A DNA stretch of 33,365 nucleotides from Candidatus Dactylopiibacterium carminicum. Lineage in GTDB: Bacteria > Pseudomonadota > Gammaproteobacteria > Burkholderiales > Rhodocyclaceae. Of the stretch, positions 1 through 10,971 are shown piece by piece (within the stretch, counting starts at the first letter, position 1; the number at the start of each line of letters is the position of its first letter). The notes beneath the pieces are model-generated. The model had not been told where the DNA came from, did no database searches, and was given only the letters and a program-made list of their open reading frames with translations. The position numbers and the translations under genes were made by a program. The stretch lies in the NCBI RefSeq assembly GCF_014736495.1, contig NZ_MDUX01000038.1, forward strand, positions 1 to 33,365, read 5' to 3'.

Positions 1-58
1 AATTCGCATCCGGTTTTCAAAGCAGTTTCATCCGGAATTCAAAGCCGCTTTACTCACA
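1..58. mobile_element. Probable terminus of an IS21-family-like insertion sequence (partial)
   Basis: Two imperfect tandem copies of a 22-23 bp unit lie at 7-28 and 29-51; each begins CATCCGG, continues with TTCAAAGC and ends in TTT. Read on the minus strand, the block starts TGTGAGTAAAG at position 58. IS21-family elements typically start with TG and carry several short repeats just inside each end. Recognisable deformylase coding sequence starts immediately after position 58, which is what an insertion junction would give. No transposase is inside the window, so the family assignment rests on end architecture alone and is an inference. Confidence 0.42.
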
Positions 59-297
59 GCGAACGTTATCCCGAAGCTCCGCCGATCCCGTACATGGCCT
101 TGATCAATCCGGTGCTGGAGGTGCTGGATGCGCGCGAGGAGGATGGCTGGGAGGGCTGCCTCTCGGTGCCTGGCATGCGCGGCATGGTGCCGCGTGCGGC
201 AGGTGTGCGCTATCGGGGTTTCGATGCCGCCGGCGGATTGCTGGAGGGCGAATTCACACGTTTCGGTTTTGCCGATCAGCTGTCGCCACACGCTTGA
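59..297 (+). pseudogene. def: Peptide deformylase fragment, truncated at both ends
   Basis: Peptide deformylase removes the N-formyl group from nascent proteins. The frame reads [11 protein letters not shown] near 61-93, then INPVLEV and the deformylase metal-ligand motif [11 protein letters not shown] around 151-183, followed by [16 protein letters not shown] to about 251. The N-terminal nucleotide-independent part with the GxGxAA motif is missing because the putative IS end occupies it. The C-terminal HExxH zinc motif is absent: after about 251 the reading runs into the 3' end of the oppositely oriented araC-type gene and stops at 297. A functional enzyme needs both metal motifs, so this is a dead remnant, presumably of a second deformylase copy since def is normally essential. 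Confidence 0.8.
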
Positions 298-1075
298 ACA
301 TCGCGCTCGGCGTCATGCCGAAGGTGCGGCGGAATGCTGCGATGAAGGCTGAAGGAGACTGGTAGCCTGAATCCAGCGCAACATGGGTGACGCGATCGCC
401 ACGCTCTAAGGCTTCCAGTGCCAGTAGCAAGCGTAGGCGCTGGCGCCAGTCACCAAAACTGATGCCTGTCTGCTGCATGAAGAGGCGTGACAGATTGCGG
501 GCACTGAGCCCCGCCCAGTGAGCCCACTCTTCCAGTGTTCGCGGGTCGTCCGGCGTCTGTTGTAGTCGCTGGCAGATGCCGAGCAGGCGGCCATCCTCGG
601 GATGAGGCAGATCGAAGGCCAATTCTGGCCGCTGCAGCAGTTGATCCAGTAATACCTGGATCATTCGCCAGTCTGGCCCCTCCGTGGCGTAGTCCGGTGG
701 CAGCCCGGACACGGCAACGATCAGTTCGCGGATCAGCGGCGTCATCCCCAGAACGCGACAACGTGCGCCAGCGTCTTCCGGAACCAGCTCGCGGGCAACA
801 TAAAGGCTGCGCATCTCTGTCTGCGACACGTTGTGCGCCTGATGCTCGATTCCGGGCGGAATCCAGATCGCGCGTTGTGGTGGTGCGATGAAGGTTGCCT
901 GCCGCGTGGACAGACTCAGCACTCCGGAGAACGCCCAGCTCAGCTGCCACCAGTCATGGCAGTGCCACGGAGTCATTGAGCCGGGCACAAGCGTTTCGAC
1001 GCGCGCGACTACAGGGCGCGCGAGTTCGCGGTAGGTTGGAACGCTGCGAAGCAGTACCTGGCGGTTTTGCGACAT
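254..1075 (-). CDS. AraC-family transcriptional regulator with cupin-type N-terminus
   Basis: A 273-residue protein with the two-part AraC layout. An N-terminal cupin-like sensing domain (roughly residues 20-110) contains [12 protein letters not shown] and [10 protein letters not shown], typical of small-molecule-binding AraC proteins. A C-terminal double helix-turn-helix (about 165-260) contains [21 protein letters not shown] and the diagnostic [21 protein letters not shown]. It is divergent from the MFS exporter at 1169, with which it shares a 93 bp gap, so it probably controls that gene. The ATG at 1075 is used; no strong Shine-Dalgarno is evident. The 3' end directly abuts the broken deformylase fragment, so the downstream neighbourhood has been rearranged. 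Ligand unknown. Confidence 0.9.
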   Translation of the reverse strand: MSQNRQVLLRSVPTYRELARPVVARVETLVPGSMTPWHCHDWWQLSWAFSGVLSLSTRQATFIAPPQRAIWIPPGIEHQAHNVSQTEMRSLYVARELVPEDAGARCRVLGMTPLIRELIVAVSGLPPDYATEGPDWRMIQVLLDQLLQRPELAFDLPHPEDGRLLGICQRLQQTPDDPRTLEEWAHWAGLSARNLSRLFMQQTGISFGDWRQRLRLLLALEALERGDRVTHVALDSGYQSPSAFIAAFRRTFGMTPSAMFKRVATADRQNRNV

Positions 1076-1080
1076 ATCCT

Positions 1081-1098
1081 GTCTATCTGTGGTTAGAC
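1081..1098. promoter_or_regulatory. Candidate operator in the araC-type/fsr intergenic region
   Basis: An inverted repeat GTCTA-N8-TAGAC (1081-1085 and 1094-1098) sits just upstream of the AraC-type gene start and about 70 bp before the exporter start. Its symmetry and location between divergent genes fit a regulator-binding site. AraC proteins more often bind direct repeats, so the link to this regulator is only a guess. Confidence 0.3.
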
Positions 1099-1168
1099 GG
1101 AATTGTCTTTTCTTCCTTATAGTCCAGCAAGCCCCATTCCCGCTGCCTTGTCTGTCAGGAGTCTTTTC

Positions 1169-2368
1169 TTGTCTTCAGCCCGTGCTTTACCTGCCCAGGA
1201 AACGGCCTATCCCGTGCTGGGCGCCATCAGTGCCGCCCATTTTCTCAACGACATGATGCAATCGCTGATCCTGGCGATGTATCCGTTGCTCAAAGGGGGA
1301 TTCAACCTCAGTTTTGCGCAGATCGGCCTGATCACCTTCACTTTTCAGGCCACGGCCTCCCTGCTGCAACCATTGGTCGGCCTCTACACGGACCGTCACC
1401 CCAAACCGTATTCATTGATGTTCGGCATGTGCTGCACTTTCATCGGTCTGCTCCTGCTGGCCACGGCGGATAGCTATCCGATGCTGCTGCTGGCTGCCGC
1501 GCTGGTGGGCAGCGGCTCTTCGGTATTCCATCCAGAATCTTCCCGGGTTGCGCGTATGGCCTCCGGCGGGAAATTCGGATTGGCGCAGTCGGTGTTTCAG
1601 GTCGGCGGGAATGCCGGCACTGCACTGGGGCCTTTGCTCACCGCGCTGATCGTGATGCCTAACGGGCAGGGCAGCGTCGCCTGGTTTTCACTGGCGGCAC
1701 TGCTGGCGATCTTCCTGCTGTGGCAGGTAGGGCGCTGGTATTCCCATCAGCAGGCCAGTGGCCAGCTCAAGGCCAAATTGCATCACGGCGCCACCGAAAC
1801 CGGCCTGCCGCGCGGGAAGGTGATCGGCTCCATTGCCGTACTGCTCACGCTGATCTTTTCCAAGTATTTCTACATGGCAAGCCTGACCAGCTACTTCACG
1901 TTCTATCTGATGCACAAGTTCGATGTCTCGGCGCAGACTGCGCAGATCCATCTGTTCCTGTTCCTGTTTGCCGTGGCCGCCGGCACCCTGATCGGCGGTC
2001 CCGTGGGAGACCGCATCGGGCGAAAACGCGTGATCTGGTTCTCTATTCTGGGGGTTGCGCCCTTCACGCTGGCGATGCCGCATGTGGGGCTGGCTGCCAC
2101 CACGGTACTGAGCCTGATCATTGGCGTGATCCTGGCATCTGCGTTTTCGGCCATCATCGTCTACGCGCAGGAATTGCTGCCGGGCCGTGTCGGGCTGGTC
2201 GCGGGGATGTTCTTCGGATTCTCTTTCGGCATGGGCGCGGTGGGGGCTGCGCTGTTGGGGAAACTGGCTGACCTGCGTGGCATCGAATACGTCTACCAGC
2301 TTTGCGCCTTCCTGCCGTTGCTGGGGCTGCTGACGGTCTTCCTGCCAGATCTGCGTCGCCGCCATTGA
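1169..2368 (+). CDS. fsr: MFS transporter, fosmidomycin resistance (Fsr) type
   Basis: An inner-membrane major facilitator protein of about 400 residues with some 12 hydrophobic segments. It resembles the E. coli fosmidomycin exporter Fsr: the early AISAAHFLNDMMQSLILAMYP segment, LTFSFQ-like ITFTFQATASLLQPLVG, the GSGSSVFHPESSRVA segment and GGPVGDRIGRKRVIW between the two halves are characteristic. The start chosen is TTG at 1169 because CAGGAG at 1156-1161 lies seven bases upstream and homology begins soon after; the frame is open upstream to a TTG at 1103, which adds 22 unconserved residues. It is divergent from the AraC-type regulator, which likely controls it. The natural substrate is unknown. 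Confidence 0.9.
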   Translation: MSSARALPAQETAYPVLGAISAAHFLNDMMQSLILAMYPLLKGGFNLSFAQIGLITFTFQATASLLQPLVGLYTDRHPKPYSLMFGMCCTFIGLLLLATADSYPMLLLAAALVGSGSSVFHPESSRVARMASGGKFGLAQSVFQVGGNAGTALGPLLTALIVMPNGQGSVAWFSLAALLAIFLLWQVGRWYSHQQASGQLKAKLHHGATETGLPRGKVIGSIAVLLTLIFSKYFYMASLTSYFTFYLMHKFDVSAQTAQIHLFLFLFAVAAGTLIGGPVGDRIGRKRVIWFSILGVAPFTLAMPHVGLAATTVLSLIIGVILASAFSAIIVYAQELLPGRVGLVAGMFFGFSFGMGAVGAALLGKLADLRGIEYVYQLCAFLPLLGLLTVFLPDLRRRH

Positions 2369-2460
2369 GGCTGTCCATAGCGCCGCTGTATTGATTCCGT
2401 CCTTCCGGCAAGCCAATGAAATGCTGCGGTGCGTAGGAGTTTTGCCCTTAAAATGTGCGC

Positions 2461-2484
2461 CGGCCGCCAGGGGGCGGCCGTTTT
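2461..2484 (+). terminator. GC-rich hairpin with T tract (terminator or attenuator)
   Basis: CGGCCGCC at 2461-2468 pairs perfectly with GGCGGCCG at 2473-2480 around a four-base loop, followed by TTTT. It can terminate transcription from the exporter gene. It lies only 17 bp before the aminotransferase start and just after a -10-like TAAAAT, so it could also act as an attenuating 5' leader hairpin for that gene. Confidence 0.7.
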
Positions 2485-2501
2485 CCTGAAAGGATCCTCC
2501 A

Positions 2502-3716
2502 GTGAACCCCGTTGTATCCCGCTCCGATTTCGATCGCTACATGGTTCCCGTGTTCGCTCCGCTGAGCGTCGTGCCGGTGCGTGGCGAGGGATCGCGACTG
2601 TGGGATCAACAAGGCCGTGACTACATCGATTTCGGCGCGGGGGTCGCGGTCACCTCACTGGGTCATGCGCACCCGGTGCTGCTGAAAGCGTTGCAGGAGC
2701 AGGCTGCCAAGGTCTGGCACATTTCGAATTACTACACCAATGAGCCTGCGCTGCGATTGGCTGCCAAGCTCTGCGCAGCCACCTTCGCCGAGCGCGTATT
2801 CTTCTGCAACTCCGGCGCTGAAGCCAACGAAGCCGCGCTCAAGCTTGCGCGCAAGCGCGCGGTGGACAAATACGGCCCCGAGAAGATTGACATCATCGCC
2901 TTCAATGGCAGTTTCCACGGGCGGACATTCTTCACAGTCTCAGTAGGGGGGCAGGCCAAATATTCTTCCGGGATGGGACCGAATCCGGCTGGCATCGTCC
3001 ACATCGATCTGCATGACGAGGCCGCACTGCGTCGCGCAGTAGGCAAGAATACCTGCGCGATCATCGTTGAGCCGGTGGTGGGCGAAAGTGGCGTAGTGCC
3101 CGTCAAACCCGAATTTCTCAAGCTGCTGCGCGATCTGGCCACCGAGCACGATGCCGCCCTGATCTTCGACGAGGTGCAGTCTGGCAATGGCCGTACAGGC
3201 GCCTTGTATGCCTACATGAACACAGGTGTGCAGCCCGATATCCTGACTACGGCCAAGGGCCTGGGCGGTGGTTTTCCCATCGGTGCCATGCTGACCACTG
3301 CGGCCATCGCTGATGCACATTTCACGCCCGGCGTGCATGGCAGCACGTTTGGCGGCAATCCGCTCGCCTGTGCCGTAGCCGAGGCGACGTTCGACATCAT
3401 CAGCAGTCCGGAAGTCCTCGCCGAAGTACGCCGCAAGGCGGCCCATGCTGCCACCCGGCTGCGGGCCATCGGCGAGAAATACGGGTGCTTCCAGGAAGTA
3501 CGGGAATCCGGCCTGTGGCTGGGATGCGAGCTGAAGCCCGAATATGCCGGCAGGGCCGGCGCTTTCATGGGAGCCGCAGCGGAGTCGGGCGTTCTAGTTC
3601 TGGTGGCCGGGCCAAACGTGGTGCGCATTGCGACGTCCCTGGTAATCACGGACGAAGAGCTCGATACCGGCCTGGATCGCTTCGACAGCGCTTGCCAGCG
3701 TTTCTTTGCGGCATAA
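2502..3716 (+). CDS. argD: Acetylornithine/succinylornithine-type aminotransferase (ArgD/AstC, PLP class III)
   Basis: A 404-residue PLP enzyme (E. coli ArgD is 406). The N-terminus reads YMVPVFAP...GEGSRLWDQQGRDYIDFGAGVAVTSLGH, typical of the ArgD/AstC group. Other matches are FFCNSGAEANEAALKLAR (cofactor phosphate site), FHGRTFFTVSVGGQAKY, LIFDEVQSGNGRTG and TTAKGLGGGFPIGAML with the Schiff-base lysine at about residue 252. ArgD transfers an amino group from glutamate in arginine and lysine synthesis; AstC works on succinylornithine in arginine breakdown. No arg, ast or dap gene is next to it, so sequence alone does not separate the two roles. The start is GTG at 2502 with AGGA about seven bases upstream. 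It follows a hairpin that may attenuate it. Confidence 0.88.
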   Translation: MNPVVSRSDFDRYMVPVFAPLSVVPVRGEGSRLWDQQGRDYIDFGAGVAVTSLGHAHPVLLKALQEQAAKVWHISNYYTNEPALRLAAKLCAATFAERVFFCNSGAEANEAALKLARKRAVDKYGPEKIDIIAFNGSFHGRTFFTVSVGGQAKYSSGMGPNPAGIVHIDLHDEAALRRAVGKNTCAIIVEPVVGESGVVPVKPEFLKLLRDLATEHDAALIFDEVQSGNGRTGALYAYMNTGVQPDILTTAKGLGGGFPIGAMLTTAAIADAHFTPGVHGSTFGGNPLACAVAEATFDIISSPEVLAEVRRKAAHAATRLRAIGEKYGCFQEVRESGLWLGCELKPEYAGRAGAFMGAAAESGVLVLVAGPNVVRIATSLVITDEELDTGLDRFDSACQRFFAA

Positions 3717-3769
3717 GCCAACGCCATCGCGCTCCCGGAAAGCGCGTGGCCTGACCGACTGACACAACC

Positions 3770-6358
3770 ATGCCAATCGACTCCGTGCGGCCGGATCCCG
3801 CAGCCCTGCGCGACGCCTTGCGCGTACTGGCTGTGCGTATCGGCCTGCGTGAAGGCTTCGAGGATCCCGGTGCCCAGCCCTTGGTGTTGGTGGCACAGAT
3901 GCTGCGCGTGATGGAAGTCCTGTTGCGTGAGAAAGAACGTCTTTCCCTCGCATTGGATAACCGCCATGACGGTCTCTGGGACTGGGATCTGCGCAACGGG
4001 CATTACTTTCTCAGCGAGCAGTGGAAGCGGGGGCTGGGGTATCGAGCTCGTAGCCTGGGTGACACCCGCGAGGCCTGGGAGGCGCTGATACATCCGGAAG
4101 ATATCGCCATGGTGCGCGAGCGCATCGAGCGTCACCTTGCCGCCGAAACGGAGGACTTCGAGTTCGAATACCGGTTGCGTGCCGGCAATGGCGACTGGCG
4201 CTGGATCGTTACCCATGGCCGCGTCGTTGCGCGTTCGCCCGACGGCAAGCCTGCGCGCCTGGTGGGGACCCACCGTAACGTGACCGAACGCAAGGGCTGG
4301 GAGCTGGAAATCCTGCGTGCCAAGGAAACCGCGGAGTCGGCCAGCCGGGCCAAGAGCGATTTCCTCGCCAACATGAGCCACGAGATCCGCACGCCGATGA
4401 ATGCCATCATCGGCATGGCGGAACTGACGCTGGACACCCAGCTCGATGGCGAACAGCGCGGTTACCTGCAGACGGTGAAAACGTCTGCAGAGTCGCTGCT
4501 GGCAATCATCAACGACATTCTTGACTTCTCCAAGATCGAAGCAGGCAAGATGGACCTGGAGGATATCGAGTTCTCATTGCCGGCCGTGCTGTCGGACACC
4601 TTCAAGGCCCTGGCCCTGCGCGCCCACCAGAAGGGGCTGGAGCTGATCTACGGAATGTCGCCGGAAACGCCGGAGCTGCTGCGGGGGGATCCGAACCGCT
4701 TGCGCCAGGTGCTGATCAATCTGCTGGGCAACGCGATCAAGTTCACCGAGCAAGGCGAGGTTGAAATGTCGGTGCATCTCACTGCCGACGAGGGGCCACG
4801 CGCACGCCTGCAGTTCGACATACGCGATACCGGCATCGGTATTCCCCGGGGCAAGCAAGGGGAGGTCTTCGGCGCATTCTCGCAGGCCGACACCTCGACC
4901 ACGCGCCGTTATGGCGGCACCGGCCTTGGGCTGGCAATCTGCCGGCGGCTGGTGGAGCTGATGCGTGGCCGCATCTGGGTGGTCAGCGAGCCCGGTATGG
5001 GGAGCGTGTTCTCGTTTACGGTAGAGGTCGGCGTGGTGCGGCGCCATCTGCGCGAAGAACAGGCTCCGGCGCGTTTTGCCGGCCTGCGCGCGCTGGTGAT
5101 CGATGACAACCTTAGCAGTGCCCAGGCGCTGAGGCGGGATCTTGGCGAGTTGGGGTTCCAGGTGGAAACGGCTCCTTCGGGTGAAGCCGCGATGGCTATG
5201 CTGCGCGACGCCGTCAGTGCCGACGAGCCCTTCGACATCATGCTGGTGGATGCCAACATGGAAGAACCGGCAGGCTTTGCGCTGCCGGCCTATTTTCATG
5301 ATGAAGGGGCTTCCTGCGATCGCATCGTGATGATGATGACTTCCGACCGGCAACGAACGGACGTGGCCCGCTGCCAGCACTACGGCGTGCGAGCCAATGT
5401 CGTCAAACCGGTCTCATCCTCGGATTTGTACGACGCCGTGCGTCTGGCGCTGCTTTCTGTCCCCGAGGAGTTGGATGATCCACTGGGGATCATCGACATC
5501 GATGAAGATCTGCTGCACGAGCAGGGCAGGGTTCCGCGGCAGAAGCCGCGTAGTGTGCTGCTCGTGGAAGACAACCCGGTCAATCAGACCGTTGCCAGCA
5601 AGATCCTGCAGCGTGCCGGCTATGAGGTGGTGATGGCCAGCGATGGTCAGGAGGCCATCGAATGGTTCGAGAAACGCCGATTCGATCTGATCCTGATGGA
5701 TGTACAGATGCCCGTGATGGGCGGATTGGAAGCCACCCGGGCGATCCGTGCGCGCGAGGCACGGCGTAGCTGGGCGATGTCTGGCCGCTGGGAAGTGACG
5801 CCCATCGTGGCAATGACTGCGCACGTCATGCGGGGTGACCGCGAGCGCTGTCTGGAGGCCGGCATGGACGATTACGTGGCCAAGCCGATCAAACCGACAG
5901 ATCTGTTTGCGGCCATCGATCGGGTGATGCGGCGCCAGGAAGCCGTTTCCCAGGATCTGTCCAGAATGGCCCAGGAGGCCACGACGGGGGAGCCCAGCAC
6001 CGGCATGTCCGGTGAGATCGAACCGTTGGCCGATCTTTCCCAGGCGCGAGCCCTGCTCGAAGGAGACGAGGATTCGCTGCATGCACTGATCGGCGTTTTT
6101 CTTGAGGATTGCCCGCGCCAGATGGGGCTGCTGCAACAGGCCATCGAGCGTGAGGACAGTCGGACCTTGGGCACCATAGCCCATTCGCTGAAGTCATCGG
6201 TCGCAGTGTTCGGCGCAGCCTCCGTCGCGGAGCAGGCGTACGCGGTGGAGTCTGCCGTGCGTCATGGCGAGCCTGCCGTAGCCTTTGCCGGTGTACCCGA
6301 TCTTCTCCAGGCACTGACGGCGCTGTGCGACTATCTGCGGGCCCAGCTGCCGGCATAG
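3770..6358 (+). CDS. Hybrid sensor histidine kinase (PAS-HisKA-HATPase-REC-REC-HPt)
   Basis: An 862-residue multidomain phosphorelay kinase. A short N-terminal helical region is followed by a PAS/PAC fold (about 58-178, ending [11 protein letters not shown]). The HisKA domain has SHEIRTPMN with phosphoacceptor His204. The ATPase domain holds the N box ([15 protein letters not shown]), DTGIGIP and GGTGLGLAI. The first receiver (about 435-560) has IDDN and acceptor Asp494; the second (about 590-715) has VEDNPVNQ, acceptor Asp644 in LILMDVQMP and the KP pair. The HPt domain near the C-terminus contains AHSLKSS with His805. No transmembrane segments are obvious, so it is probably cytoplasmic. No separate response regulator lies nearby; it borders the pseudopilin locus, but convergently. 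It ends in TAG. Confidence 0.93.
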   Translation: MPIDSVRPDPAALRDALRVLAVRIGLREGFEDPGAQPLVLVAQMLRVMEVLLREKERLSLALDNRHDGLWDWDLRNGHYFLSEQWKRGLGYRARSLGDTREAWEALIHPEDIAMVRERIERHLAAETEDFEFEYRLRAGNGDWRWIVTHGRVVARSPDGKPARLVGTHRNVTERKGWELEILRAKETAESASRAKSDFLANMSHEIRTPMNAIIGMAELTLDTQLDGEQRGYLQTVKTSAESLLAIINDILDFSKIEAGKMDLEDIEFSLPAVLSDTFKALALRAHQKGLELIYGMSPETPELLRGDPNRLRQVLINLLGNAIKFTEQGEVEMSVHLTADEGPRARLQFDIRDTGIGIPRGKQGEVFGAFSQADTSTTRRYGGTGLGLAICRRLVELMRGRIWVVSEPGMGSVFSFTVEVGVVRRHLREEQAPARFAGLRALVIDDNLSSAQALRRDLGELGFQVETAPSGEAAMAMLRDAVSADEPFDIMLVDANMEEPAGFALPAYFHDEGASCDRIVMMMTSDRQRTDVARCQHYGVRANVVKPVSSSDLYDAVRLALLSVPEELDDPLGIIDIDEDLLHEQGRVPRQKPRSVLLVEDNPVNQTVASKILQRAGYEVVMASDGQEAIEWFEKRRFDLILMDVQMPVMGGLEATRAIRAREARRSWAMSGRWEVTPIVAMTAHVMRGDRERCLEAGMDDYVAKPIKPTDLFAAIDRVMRRQEAVSQDLSRMAQEATTGEPSTGMSGEIEPLADLSQARALLEGDEDSLHALIGVFLEDCPRQMGLLQQAIEREDSRTLGTIAHSLKSSVAVFGAASVAEQAYAVESAVRHGEPAVAFAGVPDLLQALTALCDYLRAQLPA

Positions 6359-6413
6359 CCGAAGCGTCTGAAATCTGCCCGGCTTTTGTCCGGAGAGTCG
6401 GCTGCACAGAGGA

Positions 6414-6947
6414 TCAAGGTGTTGGCGATCCTGGATCATCCTGTTGCGGACCGATCTCGCAGCCGCGATCGGAACACACCACGCCATACACGAACACCCA
6501 GTCCGCATAGCGTTTTTTGTCCTTGAAATGGAAGACCTCGTCAGGGAAATTGTCGATACGGATCGGTGTTTCGTGCGAGCGGCTGCGCACCCCGAGAATG
6601 CCCTGCCCATCCAGCGTGCGGATCAGCGCCCAGTCTGTCTTGCCGGTCATGGGGTCTTCATACAGCTTGCGCAAGTGGCGCTTCGGATAGGGATAGCGCG
6701 GATCCTTGAGCAGATCCTCCAGCCGTCGAGGGGCCATGGTGACCGCTCCGGGAGGTGAGGCTTCAAAGTAGCTACGGATGGCCTGCTTGTACTGCAACCC
6801 GACGAAGATCAGCTGCTCTTCCGCCGCGCGCCGCTGCATGATGGCGCCGACCTGCACGCTTGCCGCCGCCACGAGGCTGATCACGGCAACGATGAACAGC
6901 AGCCCGAGATAGTTGAATCCACGCTGCCGGTGTCGCATGGCTACCAT
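6414..6947 (-). CDS. Pseudopilin-like secretion protein lacking the +5 glutamate
   Basis: A 177-residue protein with a class III signal: basic leader MRHRQRG, cleavage expected between G and F, then a hydrophobic helix [18 protein letters not shown]. The residue at mature position +5 is Gly rather than the Glu normally found in major pseudopilins; members that lack it are usually minor or tip subunits. The globular part has [24 protein letters not shown], a pattern shared with type II-like pseudopilins that bind calcium or pack near the C-terminus. It overlaps the preceding gene by a few bases (start ATG 6947; an in-frame ATG at 6938 is an alternative), implying translational coupling. It probably assembles into the pseudopilus of the adjacent secretion locus. 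Confidence 0.8.
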   Translation of the reverse strand: MVAMRHRQRGFNYLGLLFIVAVISLVAAASVQVGAIMQRRAAEEQLIFVGLQYKQAIRSYFEASPPGAVTMAPRRLEDLLKDPRYPYPKRHLRKLYEDPMTGKTDWALIRTLDGQGILGVRSRSHETPIRIDNFPDEVFHFKDKKRYADWVFVYGVVCSDRGCEIGPQQDDPGSPTP

Positions 6948-7426
6948 TTCTGGTAGGGGATGCCGTTCAGGCCAACAAGCGGGGATCTGCTGTAGACGTC
7001 ATAGACATCCACACCTTCACTGGGATTTTCCGCATCGCTGGCATAGGAGCGCTTGCCCCAGGTATTCACGCTGGGTGTCGCAGGGTCGTCGTGAAAGGGG
7101 TCGCGCGGAATGCGTCGCAAGAAGTAGATCTTGCGTCCCTGTGCGTTGCGCTGGTCCGTGGCGCCGATCACAAGATCATCCAGGTTGCGTGGATAGCCGG
7201 AAGAGTCGACGCTACGCTGGATGATGCCTTGCTCCGCAGCCAGGCGGTAGGTATCCAGCGCGCTGCGGATTTCACGCAGCGCCTGACGAAGCTCCTGCTC
7301 CTTGGCGCGCTGCGCCGCGACCTGCGCGATCGGCACCGTGATGCTGGCCAGCAGACCGAGGATGGCCAGGGCGATGAGCATCTCGATCAGCGAAAAGCCA
7401 CGCAGGCGGTGGAACATGTTTTTCAT
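6941..7426 (-). CDS. Prepilin-type pseudopilin (GspG/H-like)
   Basis: A protein of about 161 residues from the ATG at 7426. The prepilin signal is [20 protein letters not shown], with cleavage after G and Glu at +5, followed by a long amphipathic helix with [25 protein letters not shown]. The C-terminal half contains [14 protein letters not shown] and WGKRSYAS, the conserved strand region of GspG-like subunits. The frame is open to a TTG at 7462, but that adds residues before the basic leader and lacks a better ribosome site. It is first in a two-gene minus-strand unit divergent from the major pseudopilin at 7609 and is likely another subunit of the same pseudopilus. It ends in TAG, a stop rarely used in this window. 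Confidence 0.85.
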   Translation of the reverse strand: MKNMFHRLRGFSLIEMLIALAILGLLASITVPIAQVAAQRAKEQELRQALREIRSALDTYRLAAEQGIIQRSVDSSGYPRNLDDLVIGATDQRNAQGRKIYFLRRIPRDPFHDDPATPSVNTWGKRSYASDAENPSEGVDVYDVYSRSPLVGLNGIPYQKW

Positions 7427-7579
7427 AAGGGCGAAGATTACACCCAAGCCCGATGAGGACAACCCGCGCGCCTGTCGGCCAAATGTCTCTCGCCTCCAGC
7501 ATTGCTGCTTTTTGCGGCATATTCACTGTTGGAACTCCGTGGGCTTTGTGGCAGTCTAGCGCCCTAGGAGACAGGTGAA

Positions 7580-7602
7580 AAACCGCTGCTCGCAGCGTTT
7601 TC
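7580..7602. promoter_or_regulatory. Short hairpin in the leader of the major pseudopilin gene
   Basis: CGCTGC (7584-7589) and GCAGCG (7592-7597) form a six-pair stem with a two-base loop, flanked by an A run on the left and TTTT on the right. This is the look of a small bidirectional terminator. It lies between divergent transcription units and 12 bp before the gspG-like start, so it may also shape translation of that message. The stem is short, so its strength is uncertain. Confidence 0.35.
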
Positions 7603-7608
7603 CCGCAT

Positions 7609-8076
7609 ATGAAGACATTCATTCAGGATGCTCAAATGCTTCAACAAGCAGTGGCTGGCGCACGCCAGCCGGCACGTCGTGCCGGTTTCACGCTTCTCGA
7701 ACTGCTGGTGGTAATGGCCATCATAGGTCTGCTGGCGGCCTATGTGGGCCCCAAGTATTTCTCCCAGCTCGGGAAGTCCGAACAAAACGTTGCCAAGGCG
7801 CAGATCGAATCCCTGGGCAAGGCTCTGGACATGTTCCGCATGGACGTCGGGCGTTATCCCACCACCGCTGAAGGGCTCGGTGCGCTGATGAAGGCGCCGG
7901 GCGGAGTAAGCCGGTGGAACGGCCCCTATCTGGCGAAGGAAATGCCCGTCGACCCCTGGGGCAAGGCCTATGTCTATAAATTTCCGGGCTCGCGCGGCCG
8001 GGACTTCGACATCATTTCCTACGGTAGCGACGGCCAGCCTGGTGGCAGTGATACGGCTGCCGACGTGCTCAACTGA
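7609..8076 (+). CDS. gspG: Type II secretion major pseudopilin GspG
   Basis: A 155-residue protein with the signature of the major pseudopilin: prepilin site RAGFTLLELLVVMAIIGLLAAYVGPKYF (cleavage between G and F, Glu at +5), then KAQIESLGKALDMFRMDVGRYPTTAEGLGALM and WGKAYVYKFPG...DIISYGSDGQPGG, the conserved GspG C-terminal region that binds calcium. The pseudopilus it builds acts as a piston between the inner-membrane platform and secretin. The ATG at 7609 gives a long leader before the cleavage site; ATG 7636 (CAGGAT about seven bases before it) is equally plausible and gives a more usual leader. It is first in a plus-strand operon leading to gspF and gspE. Confidence 0.9.
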   Translation: MKTFIQDAQMLQQAVAGARQPARRAGFTLLELLVVMAIIGLLAAYVGPKYFSQLGKSEQNVAKAQIESLGKALDMFRMDVGRYPTTAEGLGALMKAPGGVSRWNGPYLAKEMPVDPWGKAYVYKFPGSRGRDFDIISYGSDGQPGGSDTAADVLN

Positions 8077-8101
8077 ACGCGCCTGATCGCCCGGAGGCAT
8101 C

Positions 8102-9285
8102 ATGCAGTTCGAGGTGCGTGCGCTTTCGCCGGACAACCGGCTGCACTCCGTCCTGATCGAGGCGGCCGATACGCTCGCCGCCCGCAAGGCCGTGGAGGCG
8201 AAGCATTTGCGTATCGTCTCGATCAAAGCCAGGCGTGGCGTGGCATCAGCACGTAGCGGGCGCGGGGCATTCTCGCTGGTGATGTTCAGCCAGGAACTGC
8301 TGGCCTTGCTGGAAGCCGGCCTGAGTCTGGTGGAAGCACTCGAAGGCCTCATCGAGAAGGAAAGCGCGCCGGTGCCGCGTGCCGTTATGGAAGCGCTCAA
8401 TGTGCGCATCCGCGAAGGTGCCAAGCTTTCGGATGCAGTCGCTGCCCAGCCGGAGCATTTCCCTGCGTTATTTGCGGGCATCGTGCGTGCGGCAGAGCGC
8501 ACCAGCGATCTGCCTCAGGCGCTACGCCGCTATATCGATTACCAGACGCGCCTGGATGCGGTGCGCAGCCGCATCATCAGCGCCACGATCTATCCCGCAG
8601 TGCTGTTCGTGGTCGGCGGGCTGGTCGGCATTTTCCTGATGACCTATGTGGTGCCGAAATTCGCTGCCGTGTATGCCGACAGCGGACGGGAAATGCCCTG
8701 GATGTCCCGTCTGCTGATGCGCTGGGGGGAATTGCTGGGCAATCACACCCTGCTCGTGATCGGCGCCATGCTGGTATTGATCGTGGCCGCAATCGCAACC
8801 GTACGCCGATTCAGCCGGGAAGGGCGCTGGTCGCAGTTCGCGCGCCGGATACCGGGCATCTCCCAACGCGCGCGCATCCTGGAGCTGTCGCGCCTGTACC
8901 TCACCATGGGCATGTTGCTCGAAGGCGGTATTCCGGTGGTGATGACGCTGGACATGGTGGAAAGCGCGGTCTCTGCCGAAACACGCCTCAAGCTGCGGCG
9001 CGCGCGTGCGGAGATATCCAATGGCGAGCCGGTTTCGCGGGCCTTCGAGCTGCATGATCTGAGCACTCCGATCGCGCTGCGCATGCTGCGTGTCGGAGAA
9101 CGAAGCGGGCAGCTTGGCACCATGCTGATGCGCTCCGCACAATTCTACGAAGGGGAGAGTGCGCGCTGGATCGAGAATTTCTCGAAGATCTTCGAGCCCG
9201 CCATGATGGCGATCATCGGTGGTGTGATCGGCGTGATCATCGTGCTGCTGTACATGCCGATCTTCGATCTGGCGGGATCGCTGCA

Positions 9286-9289
<4 letters not shown>
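8102..9289 (+). CDS. gspF: Type II secretion inner-membrane platform protein GspF
   Basis: A 395-residue polytopic protein of the GspF/PilC family (usual length about 400). The N-terminal cytoplasmic domain contains LVMFSQELLALLEAGLSLVEALEGL, the classic T2SSF repeat; the second copy reads SRLYLTMGMLLEGGIPVVMTLDMV, with LRVGERSGQLGTML after it. Hydrophobic segments lie near residues 160-185, 213-235 and 362-388. It forms the membrane anchor that the GspE ATPase turns or moves to add pseudopilin subunits. GGAGG lies directly before the ATG at 8102. It overlaps gspE by four bases (ATGA), a tight operon junction. Confidence 0.94.

Positions 9290-10951
<1,662 letters not shown>

Positions 10952-10971
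<20 letters not shown>

Noticed and set aside
7575..7871. A GTG-started ORF overlapping gspG in another frame
   Set aside because: It has a good AGGAG but its sequence matches no family and it lies almost wholly inside gspG.
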